Assembly: GCF_000149955.1 (NCBI RefSeq)
Contig: NC_030996.1
Span: 1,319,467-1,383,466 of the forward strand
Direction of reading: 5' to 3'
Origin: Fusarium oxysporum f. sp. lycopersici 4287
Lineage: Eukaryota; Ascomycota; Sordariomycetes; Hypocreales; Nectriaceae
Length of the DNA: 64,000 nucleotides
The translations under genes and the position numbers were made by a program. Below the pieces are notes generated by a model that saw only the letters and a list, made by a program, of their open reading frames with translations, did no database searches and was not told where the DNA came from. Position 1 is the stretch's first letter, and each line of letters opens with the position of its first letter. Shown here piece after piece: positions 54,958 through 64,000 of the stretch.

Positions 54958-55758
54958 CTAGCATTGAATAAACACCGTTTCTTCAGCTTCCCTCTGCTCC
55001 TCCTCCTCCTCCTCCTCCTCCTCCTCCCGGTTATCATTATCGTCTTCTTCTTCCTCAGATTCCTCGGGCCGGTCATAGAACCTCCTACAACCGTCTGAAC
55101 CACTTCCTGGAACCTTCCGTATCCAGCAATCAACAAGCCTTAGAGAGCGCTCTTCTTTTATAGATAGTTGTTTGGGAGGCTCTCTCAGGGCTGTTACGAA
55201 GGCTGATGGACATTGGTCCATCATCTCGATGGCGAGGAGAAGATAGAAGAGCCGGTAACTCATTCGGGACTCAACTGGAAGCATTACAGTAGGAAGCTGT
55301 TCCCCGTGTTCTCCGAAAGATTTGGCAAGGTAATCGCTAAACTTGCCAAGGCAGGCGTCAGGATATCTATCCCTATAGAGAGGCACCAATTCAGGGCCCA
55401 GCGCAAAGCAGTTGAGCATGCCTTGGTACCTGTCATGCATCTCGAAAATTAAATGTTGCTGTGGGGTGAACAGCGGATCCCGAAAGTAGACGTTTGGCAT
55501 TCCCCGCACATCCATTTCTTCATCCTTTGGAATGGGTTCCTCAATCTTCGGATATTGCACAAGCATCAAGACGTGCCCAAGCATCTCATAGCCCAGCTCC
55601 TTTCTAAGGGTGTCCCAAGTTTTTAGTAATTTGCTCGTCTGGAGTTGGCGCCAGAAAACGGGGGATGCTCGACAAAGAAACCACATATCAGGGCTGATGT
55701 CGAAATTTGATATGATCATTTCCCGAATCTCTAAAGGGAGGCGTCCGAAGGGATCCAT
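54958..55758 (-). CDS. F-box-like protein with acidic tail
   Basis: A 266-residue frame. MDPFGRLPLEIREMIISNF is an F-box-like N-terminus. The middle has an LIFEMHDRYQGMLNCFALG block shared with the decayed paralogue at 45304. The C-terminal 45 residues are almost all acidic and Arg, including ten Glu in a row encoded by a CTC/GAG microsatellite. Possible nuclear or ubiquitin-ligase adaptor role, inferred from the F-box only. No intron needed. Confidence 0.66.
   Translation of the reverse strand: MDPFGRLPLEIREMIISNFDISPDMWFLCRASPVFWRQLQTSKLLKTWDTLRKELGYEMLGHVLMLVQYPKIEEPIPKDEEMDVRGMPNVYFRDPLFTPQQHLIFEMHDRYQGMLNCFALGPELVPLYRDRYPDACLGKFSDYLAKSFGEHGEQLPTVMLPVESRMSYRLFYLLLAIEMMDQCPSAFVTALREPPKQLSIKEERSLRLVDCWIRKVPGSGSDGCRRFYDRPEESEEEEDDNDNREEEEEEEEEEQREAEETVFIQC
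54997..55026. repeat. CTC/GAG trinucleotide microsatellite inside the F-box-like gene
   Basis: About ten CTC units on the plus strand encode the polyglutamate tract; length is likely variable between strains. Confidence 0.8.
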
Positions 55759-56615
55759 TGTGAGAATTCGAGGTTGGTGTTATAGTATGAATGGTTGATC
55801 GCACGTGGTAAAGTAGTTGAGAATTTTGGAGATTGTTGGTCGAGAATTCGGCGGGGGGGACGTTCTTTTATATACAGCCGTGTACCTGATTGCTGCCTAT
55901 AAGTTTAAACTTTAGGCTGTTAACACATACAGTTCAGTCCCAGTATGCTTGTTAGCGCGCCACTGAAGGAGGCCGGACTGAATATTAATTTCTCTCAAAT
56001 AGCTATTTAAGCACCCTAAAGAGTAGAGTTTGAGAGGTTTTCTTAGAAGAAGTACTATATTATAGTCTCTCAAAGGGGTAAAGCTTATGTGAGGCAGTCT
56101 TTTAAATAAATATATTTCAGACGCTGGTAGAATGGGCGCTAGATTCTATTTTATAATATAAGCGGCTACCTAAAAAGCTTCCACGATAGCTAATAACCCT
56201 CATTGTGACCCTTTCTGCTATAGATAGAATAGGAAGGAAATGGACTGTGAGGAGCAAGATGGTTGACGTGAGCGAATGGTGAGAATTTGACAAACTAGTA
56301 AGCTTTCGCAATATAATGTCATAAGAAGATTTTTGGCTTCGGCAGAAAGTTAAGTTCCTAATCACGGTACCTTGTTGAGCCCGATATGTTAAAAGGTAGT
56401 ACAGGGTCTCGCCACCATGGGAATCTCAAACCACGCAGCTCAAAGTGCTAGACAGGATCTCATCTTGCGTGATCATGAGGTCTATGGATAAACTTGAAAA
56501 GAGATTCAAAACGGTCGTTTTGGTGATCTACTCCCCACACGGAAGTGCTTGGCCTATCTTTATCGCCGGTGTCATAATATAACATGAGGTATGGAGAAGG
56601 AGCACGCCATAAGCT
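55759..56615. other. AT-rich intergenic patch, possibly RIP-degraded remnant
   Basis: Bases about 55890-56400 are markedly AT-rich and TpA-rich (runs such as CTATATTATAG and TTTATAATATAAGC) without ORFs. This fits an old repeat remnant altered by repeat-induced point mutation, but no element could be identified. Confidence 0.35.
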
Positions 56616-57542
56616 CTATCGTGTGACAAAAGCGCTGTCCTGTTTTAGCCACGCCCTGACGTCCTTGATGTGCGGGTGAATGCTCCTAGCCAGCTGCATG
56701 TCCACATTATAGCCCTCTTCCTTAAACCAATCCAACATCACACCAACCTCCTTAACTCCTGCCTTGAGTGCCTTCCCCAGTAGCCCCACCGTCGTGCCTA
56801 CGCCGGTGCCCGTCACGCTCCTAAACCTATGGTCTAGTTCCTCGAAGGTGAGTTCCTCTCCGGCCAGCCCTATAGCCTGCTTGTTAAAGCGATCAGGATC
56901 GGCAAACGCCTCGGCTGCAAAGACGCCAATATCTGAAGTAGCAATCCACTGCAATGGCTTGTCCTTCATGGTATTGCGCAGGCTTGTCATGAATACCTTG
57001 GACTGGAAGTCCGGCGTGATATTATCCAAGAAGATGACAGGGCGCAAGATTGTCCAACCCATAGCAGACTTCTTACTTTCGATACTATCGCGGAGATAGT
57101 GCTCAATCTGATGCTTTGACTTGAAGTGCGGGATTGGTGTTGGGTTACTCCAGGACCTCTCGTTGCCACCACGATCGACGCTACTGTAGAGGAAATGCTT
57201 CACATCGTTCTTGATTGACTCGTCTATAAGTGCTTTGCCTTGGCGCATCTCTCCCTCGAAGGTGGTGCCCTTTGTCACTGCGGCTTGAACTGAATAGACA
57301 CCCCAGATGGGGCCAGAGGCAACCTTCTTCGCGGCTCGAAATAGAGAAGGTACGTCGTCAAGGTTTCCCTCGACGAGCTTGACGGCGGATGACTTCTTGG
57401 CCAAGCGCAGGGCTGATGGCGATTGTGCATTGCGGGTAACGGCGAGAATAGTGAATTCCTTAGAGAAACGAGAGAGGACGGCTTCAACGACACTGCCGCC
57501 TTGCTTCCCGGTGGCGCCAGTGATTAAAAGATTGCGGGACAT
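56616..57542 (-). CDS. NmrA-like NAD(P)-binding protein
   Basis: A 308-residue frame. The N-terminal Rossmann motif LLITGATGKQGGSVV and the LYSSVDRGG motif near residue 120 identify the NmrA/HSCARG atypical SDR group, which binds NAD(P) but often lacks the catalytic Tyr/Lys pair and can sense redox state. NITPDFQSKV and the C-terminal helices match the family. Cytosolic or nuclear. It lies near an MFS pump and a Zn2Cys6 factor. Confidence 0.88.
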   Translation of the reverse strand: MSRNLLITGATGKQGGSVVEAVLSRFSKEFTILAVTRNAQSPSALRLAKKSSAVKLVEGNLDDVPSLFRAAKKVASGPIWGVYSVQAAVTKGTTFEGEMRQGKALIDESIKNDVKHFLYSSVDRGGNERSWSNPTPIPHFKSKHQIEHYLRDSIESKKSAMGWTILRPVIFLDNITPDFQSKVFMTSLRNTMKDKPLQWIATSDIGVFAAEAFADPDRFNKQAIGLAGEELTFEELDHRFRSVTGTGVGTTVGLLGKALKAGVKEVGVMLDWFKEEGYNVDMQLARSIHPHIKDVRAWLKQDSAFVTR

Positions 57543-58104
57543 GATTATGAATTAATAACTGAAGTGGGGTATGCGAGAGAGATTGTGAGACAAGCAGACA
57601 GCGAGGTATTTGAATGAAACCGATACCAATATTTTAGCAGGAGATTTTATCCACAAAGAAACTCTCTTTACCGCCTCACGTGTCACATTGAGGTTCCTCC
57701 GCTTTTGTCAGCACACAACAAGCGGTCTTATCGCAACACCGAAGGACCGGCCACTTCGGGCGATGAAGTTTTGTAGTGAACTGGATTCTCCTCGGACTAA
57801 CTTCCAACTTCAGGCCGATATCTATCCATGTAGCTAGTCTTGCATTTGTCAGCCATCAAATTATCCTCGTCTTCCTTGTTGCGGACGGTGACCAATTTTT
57901 TCCGGCTGGGGCTAACCTCACGAGCGTTTCTAGAATCCGATCTCGCACCATTTCTTTTGAGTGTGCTCGTTCATAGAGACTGGTATAAATGACGAGTTGT
58001 TCTTCTGTTTAAGAGACGACCTCGCCTCGTACATTGTAGCTGAAAATTTGTAGTCATCACAACCCAGTCACTCTCTTTCGGCCTTCTTGCTTCGCTCTAC
58101 AAGC
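57543..58104. promoter_or_regulatory. Divergent promoter region, NmrA-like and DUF3237-like genes
   Basis: Both genes read outward from this 562-bp spacer. No operator could be assigned. Confidence 0.45.
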
Positions 58105-58637
58105 ATGTTGATTTCTGCCTTTTTTGTCATTGCCAGCAGCATTGGCGCCGCTGCAGCAACCCCTGAGGCTCCAACTCTCACGTACCTCTTCCGTATGAAC
58201 CTCACTCTCAGTTCAACCATCAACACCGGTCCAGGTCCAGCAGGAACCCGATTGGCCATCCCCATAACTGGTGGCAGCTTGTCGGGCCCCAAAGGCGAAG
58301 GTACAAGCAGGCCGAACAATACGTTTACATGATGAATACCAGCTGACTGTTCACAGGAACAGTCCTCCCTATTGGAGCCGATTTCGGTGCAATCGATGCT
58401 TTGGGGAATTTCAACGTTGACGCGCATTCTGTAGTACAGATGGATGACGGATCCTATGTTTACAGTCACTCAGCTGGCCCTTTGATCTCGGGAACTACTG
58501 CCTTGGATAGAGTCAAGTTTGAGACTGGAAGCAGCAAGTACTCCTGGCTTAACGAGATTCTCGCTGTAGCTGTGACTGATTTCCCGGGTCCCTGGGTATC
58601 CCTTGATGTTTGGCAGGTGAAGCCCCCTAGGTCATAA
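58105..58637 (+). CDS. Secreted DUF3237-like small protein
   Basis: Two exons (58105-58300, 58357-58637) encode 158 residues. A signal peptide (MLISAFFVIASSIGAAAATP) starts the chain. The rest follows the DUF3237 (UPF0311) beta-barrel pattern: an ITGGSLSGPKGEG strand-turn, PIGADFGAIDALGNFNVDAH, then VQMDDGSYVYSHSAG. The ATG at 58105 gives the signal peptide directly. Bacterial and fungal members are poorly characterised. The chain ends with the short KPPRS tail. The intron at 58301-58356 has a GTACAA donor and CACAG acceptor. Confidence 0.75.
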
Positions 58638-59351
58638 ATGGACTAGAACTCGTTTTGCATTAGATCTAATGTTAGACGGGAGGTCTGCTTTGGTTCAAGA
58701 AAACATTTCAATTCGAAACAGTTGTATCCAGTACTTAGATAAACTACATTAAATAAGATATTTATTTGTTAAATGCTGCTTTTATATACATCTATTATCT
58801 TAGTCTTTAAAGTTTCCTTTTGCACATGAGCTAGGATTTATTAACTAAGACATTACAATATAAAATCTTACAAGTAAAATGATAAATGAATGAATTAAAT
58901 GATTTGATGAAGCTACGCCGGGTTCAATGGCTTCTTCATGAAGGGGCATGTTCCTGTGGATCCATCGGACAGATCGCGGCCCGCCGGTTTTATGCTCAAG
59001 ACCGGTTGGACCAACCACGGCCCAGCGATAATACCGTTCAGACCGGCCGCGCCAGGCACCTTGCCGGACCGGACTCTCTCGGTAGGCGGCCACGACCGAA
59101 CCAGCGTGCTGACTAAATCGGCGTGTCTCCTGGTGTAATGCTTTGTTAGATCGTCTTCAGACGCATCCGAAGTTCAATTTCAACATGATTTCCTGACCCC
59201 ACCCCCAACCCGTACCGTTGCTTTATAATAGTGAAACCTATCTACTTCCTGAGTCCTAAACATTTCCAGTGCCTTCAATACCACTAAGCTCACGGTAGTA
59301 ACTCTCTGTTCTGTAAAAGCCAGAAGCCCTGTCCTTCGACCTCTCTGGGCC
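58638..59351. other. AT-rich intergenic region
   Basis: AT-rich at 58730-58880. Upstream portion is the 3' flank of the secreted gene; the rest is the MFS promoter. No gene seen. Confidence 0.4.
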
Positions 59352-61078
59352 ATGGCGTCCCACGCCCGAGCCACTACGTCTCCCTCTTCTATCTCCGAAG
59401 GCGATTCCACGAACGAGCAGAAACAGGACTCTAGCCCTTCCTCTGACAACGTCATGGGTGCCGATCCTAATCGAGCAATCACCGGACGGGATCCCAACAG
59501 CAAAATCGTCGGCTGGAACGGTCCAGATGATCCAGATAATCCCAAGAACTGGCCGAATCGGAGAAAATGGATGATCACAGTCTCGTTAGGCATGCTGACA
59601 TGGGTTGTGACCTTCGCAAGCAGCATATTTAGCACGGCAACTCGGCCTGCTGCAAAGGAGTTCGGCGTCTCAATAGAAGTCATGACTCTGGGTACAAGCT
59701 TGTTTGTCCTAGTACGTTCGCTATCGCTAGCGACATCTTTAACACTCCGACTTGTGGCTAATCCACCTCTAGGGTTTCGCCTTTGGTCCCCTGATATTTG
59801 GGCCCGTGTCAGAGGTATACGGCCGTAAATACCCACTCTTTGTTGGGTATTTCGTCTTTGCACTATTCCAGATCCCCGTGGCCACCGCTGAGAATGTTCA
59901 AACTATCCTTGTCTGTCGATTTCTGAGTGGCCTGTTTGGTTCATCTCCTCTCAGCGTTGTTGGCGGCGCACTTGTCGACCTTTGGCCACCTGTCGAGCTC
60001 GGCATTGCCATGAGCATTTTCGCGGGCGCGAATTTCGTCGTAAGTGCGATTTCTTCGTTGGATATCAGTGACATCGACACTCATTTCGATGACTGCAGGG
60101 TCCTGTTGCCGGTCCTATTATGGGTGGGTTCATCACCCAAAGTTCACTCGGCTGGCGGTGGACGGCGTACATCACGGCTATTATGGCAGCTTTATTCGGG
60201 CCCATAGCTTTCATCACGGTTCCTGAGACGTTAGAGTCTACACTTCTGGCTCGGAAAGCTCGTTCAGTCCGCCTATCAACCCGAGACTGGGCCATCCATG
60301 CCGTGGCGGAAGAAAGGCCGGTTGATATCCACGAAATGGCAAACCGAATCCTAGTCCGGCCACTCGCCATGCTAGTCCTCGAGCCCGTGATCATCCTCGT
60401 CACGCTTTACATGTCCTTCGTATACGGCCTCATCTACCTATGCTTCGAAGCATATCCAGTGTCCTTCCAAGAGGACCGGGGCTGGAACAGTGGTGTGGGA
60501 TCTCTCCCATTCCTAGCTATAATACTCGGCGTTGTCATTGGAGTCATATTCATTGTCATCTTCTCCAAAACCCGGCTTACACGCATAATCAAGGCCAAGG
60601 GTCATCTGCCACCTGAGCAACGGCTCCTACCGATGATGGTTGGCGGGGCATGTTTTCCTATTGGGCTTCTCTGGTTCGCATGGACTTCCGACCCTAACAT
60701 CTTGTGGGTGCCACAAGCTTTAGCTGGAATTCCGCTCGGAGTGGGTATCATGCTGTAGGTGTTTTCGATCGTGCAGGTTCGCAGAGCAATTGCTGACTTG
60801 CTCGTAGTATCTTTCTTCAAGGTCAAACCTACATCATAGATAATTATCGAATGAATGCAAACAGTGCCCTCGCTGCCAATGCTGTAGTACGGGCACTGTT
60901 CGGCGCAGGATTTCCAATGTTTGCGGCCGCCATGTACAAAAGGCTGGGGGTTGATTGGGCCACCAGTGTTCTTGGCTTTATAGCGGTTGGGCTTTTCCCA
61001 GTTCCAATACTCTTTTATGTCTTTGGCGAGAGAATTAGAAAGCTCAGCCGATACGCACCAAGTGGTGGTCCCCCATGA
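59352..61078 (+). CDS. DHA1-type MFS drug/polyamine antiporter
   Basis: Four exons (59352-59711, 59773-60039, 60099-60754, 60808-61078) give 517 residues. The hydrophilic start ends in GPDDPDNPKNWPNRRKW, the standard fungal DHA1 lead into helix 1. The family motif SEVYGRKYPL follows in loop 2-3, and the GPVAGPIMGGF antiporter motif C is in helix 5. Twelve helices, plasma membrane. Such pumps export drugs, toxins or polyamines by proton antiport. Several ORFs visible here are partial exons. Its neighbours, a Zn2Cys6 factor and an NmrA-like protein, fit a resistance or metabolite-export unit. Confidence 0.92.
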
Positions 61079-61564
61079 TAGACGCCGGCTAGGGCAATGG
61101 CTAGTAACTCTCACTTGAGTTCGGGCCTTATCAATACATTTCTGGGCTTGAAGAATGTTCCCTTGATAGACGATCTGACTTTCGAAGGATTAGCTTTGAA
61201 TTCCATTCATAGAACGGTTAGAGTTCAGCTCCATACTCATATCATAGTATTTCTTCTACTATTGATTTTGGCCTTTCAAACCATTATCACCGAACAAGCG
61301 CAGTCCTTATATCATAGGAGTATGGCATTCTCTATACAGTAAATATTACAATCCAGCGCTGGGTCTCAACAACCGGCACACTCTCAATGCTTGGGCCACA
61401 GCGGACACCCACATGCCATAATATTATCCCCTTCTTGGTTAGATCGAGTAGTCATCTGACTTGGTGGGAAGAATCGAACAGAAAGTGATGTGTGATGAGG
61501 CCTTGTCTTGTTTGGCAAGAATGGGTATCGATACAGATGTTGGCGGAAGTTCTTGTACCTAAAC
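61079..61564. other. Convergent intergenic region
   Basis: 3' flanks of the MFS and Zn2Cys6 genes. No gene seen. Confidence 0.4.
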
Positions 61565-63717
61565 TCACGTTGTTAGCAACTTCCAATTGATAGATGGCCA
61601 TTGCGTGACCGTTCTTACTCGGTCTATAGTCCTCGAATCCATTCCGACGTGCTTCATCCCTGAAGCAAGCTGAATTGCTAACGAACGTGAGAATAGGTCT
61701 TTCTCGCCAGCTTGGGCCATTGCATTCAGAATGTAATGGAGATGTTGTTCGTTCTTCAGATATTTGGTTTCCATGTAGTCTTCTAGAAAGATCAAGGCCG
61801 CAAGATACGCCGAAAATACCAAGAAATGATCAGCCATAGCGCCCTTGGCGTCGTCAGTCGACTTGAGAGCGTTCAGTATTTGCTCTGCCGAAGGTAGAAG
61901 TCGAAGCCTGCTATTTGCAAACAAGTCTGCGGCTAGGCCGAACTCTCTTATCTTTGCCAATGCCGCTCTATGTATGCATATAACGGAGGTGTGAATACCC
62001 ACATTGACGACGACGGCATTCCGGTTCTGCCCGTACTGTGGGAGGCGGAGGTTTTCTGGGAGGTACAAAATCATATTAGATAGGTCAGCGTCAATCCCCC
62101 GCTGTCGAATCCAATATGGCCCATTCGCAATGTCCTCGATGCCATCATTTGGGAGGGACCGGAATGTGTGCTCTAGAGTTCTGTGGAAAGTATGGGCGGT
62201 AAGCACCTTACCAGCGAAAGGAGAATAGAGAGTGCCCCCTTGAAGGGCAGCGATGAGAAAGGGTGTCGCTTCATTAGTGCCCATATCGAATGCATCGTCA
62301 GAGGCAGGTAATCGGGTTTCGATCTGTATGCAGTTGATACATCAGCCCTTTGGTTTCTCAAGCTTCTCCATTCCAATGATCTACTCACATCCTTCTCATT
62401 GACTAGAGCGGGCCAACCCGTGATACCACTCACGAACCGATCGGAACAGAATATTACCCACCAGGTTCTCCTCCGCTCTTCAACCTCAAAGAAGTCTCCC
62501 GGTGGAGGGAGCGGTGGGTCCGTTGGTTGTTTTGGGCTATCAAGACGATGCAGCCCAAGCATCTGGGCGATCCGGACACTTTTAGATAGACTGACAGACG
62601 CCCGAGAGAAGAGGAGTTGGTGGGACTCATAGGCGGCGAGTAAGCTCCAACATTGCGTATGAGCTATGGTGGTAAAGTATTCTCCTTGGCCCTGGCCAAA
62701 AGCGTTATGATTGTTGGCTCCTCATGCGTTTCGGTTCATGCACTCACTTTCATCTCATCTGCCTCTGCATACCGCCTAGACCGCTGATAGAATGGCATTG
62801 CGAGGTGTGCGAACTCCTGACGCGTTGCTGCGGCCAGAGCCAAGACCGCATATTGTAAAGACATGGGTGGACGCATATGGGCAGGGCAATGAAGAGATGT
62901 CACATAGCGTGTTCGGTGTAACATTGGAAGATCTTGGTTCAGTTCGTCGAAATACAAAGCAACCCTATAAACCCTGGATTAGCATAGTCGGGCGCATATA
63001 GAAGCGATAAATGACGGTAGTAATAGCGTAGCATAGAGGGGGTTAGGGAACGAAGTCGGAGGCGGTCACGGCTTACAGTCGTTCGGTCAAGTGGCTGGGC
63101 GGAAGCTGCTCAAACTGGCCAATTCCAATCAATTCTTGCATCATGAATGGGTCTTCTTGGGACGACGCGGCAGTTGGTTGCATTACGGGAATTCCATTGG
63201 ACGCGGGCCCGTAGGAAGTTGACTGGTTGATGTTGGCTGCATCCTGGTTCCAGCCCATATCAAGTCCGGCTTCATCACCAAGGGATATGGGCTCACTCAG
63301 TAAGATGTCTGGTAGGCCGCTTTGCGTAATTATCTCTTCTAGTCGCGCTTCAAGAAAAGGGTTAGTTGACCCCGGCTATTGGAAAGAACGCAAGGGTCAC
63401 CAACCTACTCGGGTCTCCAACGTGGCAGCAGGGTTTGTCTTCCGAACGAGTCGCCTCTGTCGCGAGTTTGGAAACACGCATTCATCTCCAAGTCGCACGC
63501 ATCGACTGCAGTTGGGCTTCAATCGATCGCATTTCGCCTTTCGGGCCCGGCACTGGAAGCAAGAGAGCGTGGTGGTGATTATGCTGATGCGCCGACTGGT
63601 CTGTTCGTTCTCTCGTTCTTCTTCCCACGTTGAGCCTTGGCTGCTCGCTCCGGTCGAATGCATATACTCATTGCTGTTTGATGATGAGTCAGCCCTGGAG
63701 GGGGTCTCGTGGGCCAT
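61565..63717 (-). CDS. Zn2Cys6 transcription factor with fungal_trans domain
   Basis: Five exons (63717-63405, 63347-63077, 62973-62748, 62691-62389, 62323-61565) give 623 residues. The zinc cluster CFQCRARKAKCDRLKPNCSR lies near residues 53-72, followed by CVRLGDEC. A short coiled linker follows (VARLEEIITQ). The fungal regulatory domain includes YFDELNQDLPMLHR, AQMLGLHRLD and EVEERRRTWWVIFCSDRF. Nuclear regulator, targets unknown. Its convergent neighbour is the MFS pump, a common pairing with pathway-specific control, which is inference. Raw ORFs on either strand across this gene are exon pieces or shadows. Confidence 0.9.
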
Positions 63718-64000
63718 ATCGGCTGCTCGGCAAGGCAGTCAAGCTGCGACAAACACGATGACAGTGCAGGATAAAGTAGGCCGAGCAATCCGGGAAGCAG
63801 ATTGAGGTTGAAGATTGGGGAAAAGAGACAGCTTTCATCAACGTAATGAGGTTTCTAATACCATCAAGGACCGCCCGAGGTTTATGCATTACACATCAAA
63901 TGAAGGTGGACACTCACCCGCGCGGGTATTACTCAGCCGAACATGGTGTCGTTCGTCTGGGCGCCAATAGGTGCGCACCTGGATGCGCACGTAAGTGTCA
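63718..64000. other. Upstream of the Zn2Cys6 gene, window end
   Basis: Promoter side of the minus-strand factor. The end of the window shows no further gene. Confidence 0.4.

Noticed and set aside
1..64000. CRISPR array, rRNA, plasmid origin, viral genome
   Set aside because: None is expected in a fungal nuclear window and none was seen.

Overview
The window reads as nuclear DNA of a filamentous ascomycete (Pezizomycotina), most likely a Fusarium-like Sordariomycete. This is inferred from the introns (mostly 45-90 bp, GTRNGT donors, CTRAY branch sites close to the acceptor), from two Zn2Cys6 regulators, and from typical fungal families: a HET remnant, a DUF7708 protein, a DUF7025-AAA ATPase, PEX11 and F-box-like proteins. 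No species-specific marker was seen.

Layout. 1-1361: decayed HET-domain gene. 1994-5045: zinc alcohol dehydrogenase and an APC-family permease. 5985-9389: two minus-strand exported or membrane proteins, one Thr-rich with an apple/PAN-like end and one single-pass receptor-like. 10133-16006: PEX11-family protein, mitochondrial carrier and a divergent Zn2Cys6 factor. 16211-19849: DJ-1/PfpI (Hsp31-like) protein, Old Yellow Enzyme and a GFA-family protein, a possible carbonyl/electrophile-handling group. 19890-24117: three conserved hypotheticals, one with an HExxH motif. 24574-29983: a DUF7708/NACHT-like protein with a degenerate P-loop, divergent from an intact DUF7025-AAA ATPase. 30362-31192: two intron-containing tRNA genes (His-GTG, Gly-GCC). 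31558-34139: an acyltransferase-3 gene split by a 759-bp hAT-type non-autonomous transposon with perfect 8-bp target-site duplications. 34831-35885: aldo-keto reductase. 36600-39540: a mini-exon gene. 41549-42878: HNH-nuclease-domain protein. 45304-46113: F-box-like pseudogene. 46678-48871: a small basic protein and an AAAP amino-acid transporter. 51006-55758: two F-box-like genes flanking an UNC93-like transporter. 56616-63717: NmrA-like protein, secreted DUF3237-like protein, DHA1-type MFS pump and a second Zn2Cys6 factor, a plausible efflux or metabolism cluster.

The most unusual object is the mini-exon gene starting at 37086. At least 18 consecutive coding exons of 12-90 nt are separated by introns of 45-92 nt. 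Every exon is a multiple of three and every junction is phase 0. Eight exons are exactly 21 nt, and a 63-nt exon equals three such units, so much of the protein is assembled from seven-residue modules that look like coiled-coil heptads. Non-coding mini-exons precede the start codon and further in-phase exon-like segments follow. The family is not recognised. The second notable observation is the hAT-type element, whose removal with one target-site copy exactly restores the acyltransferase frame.
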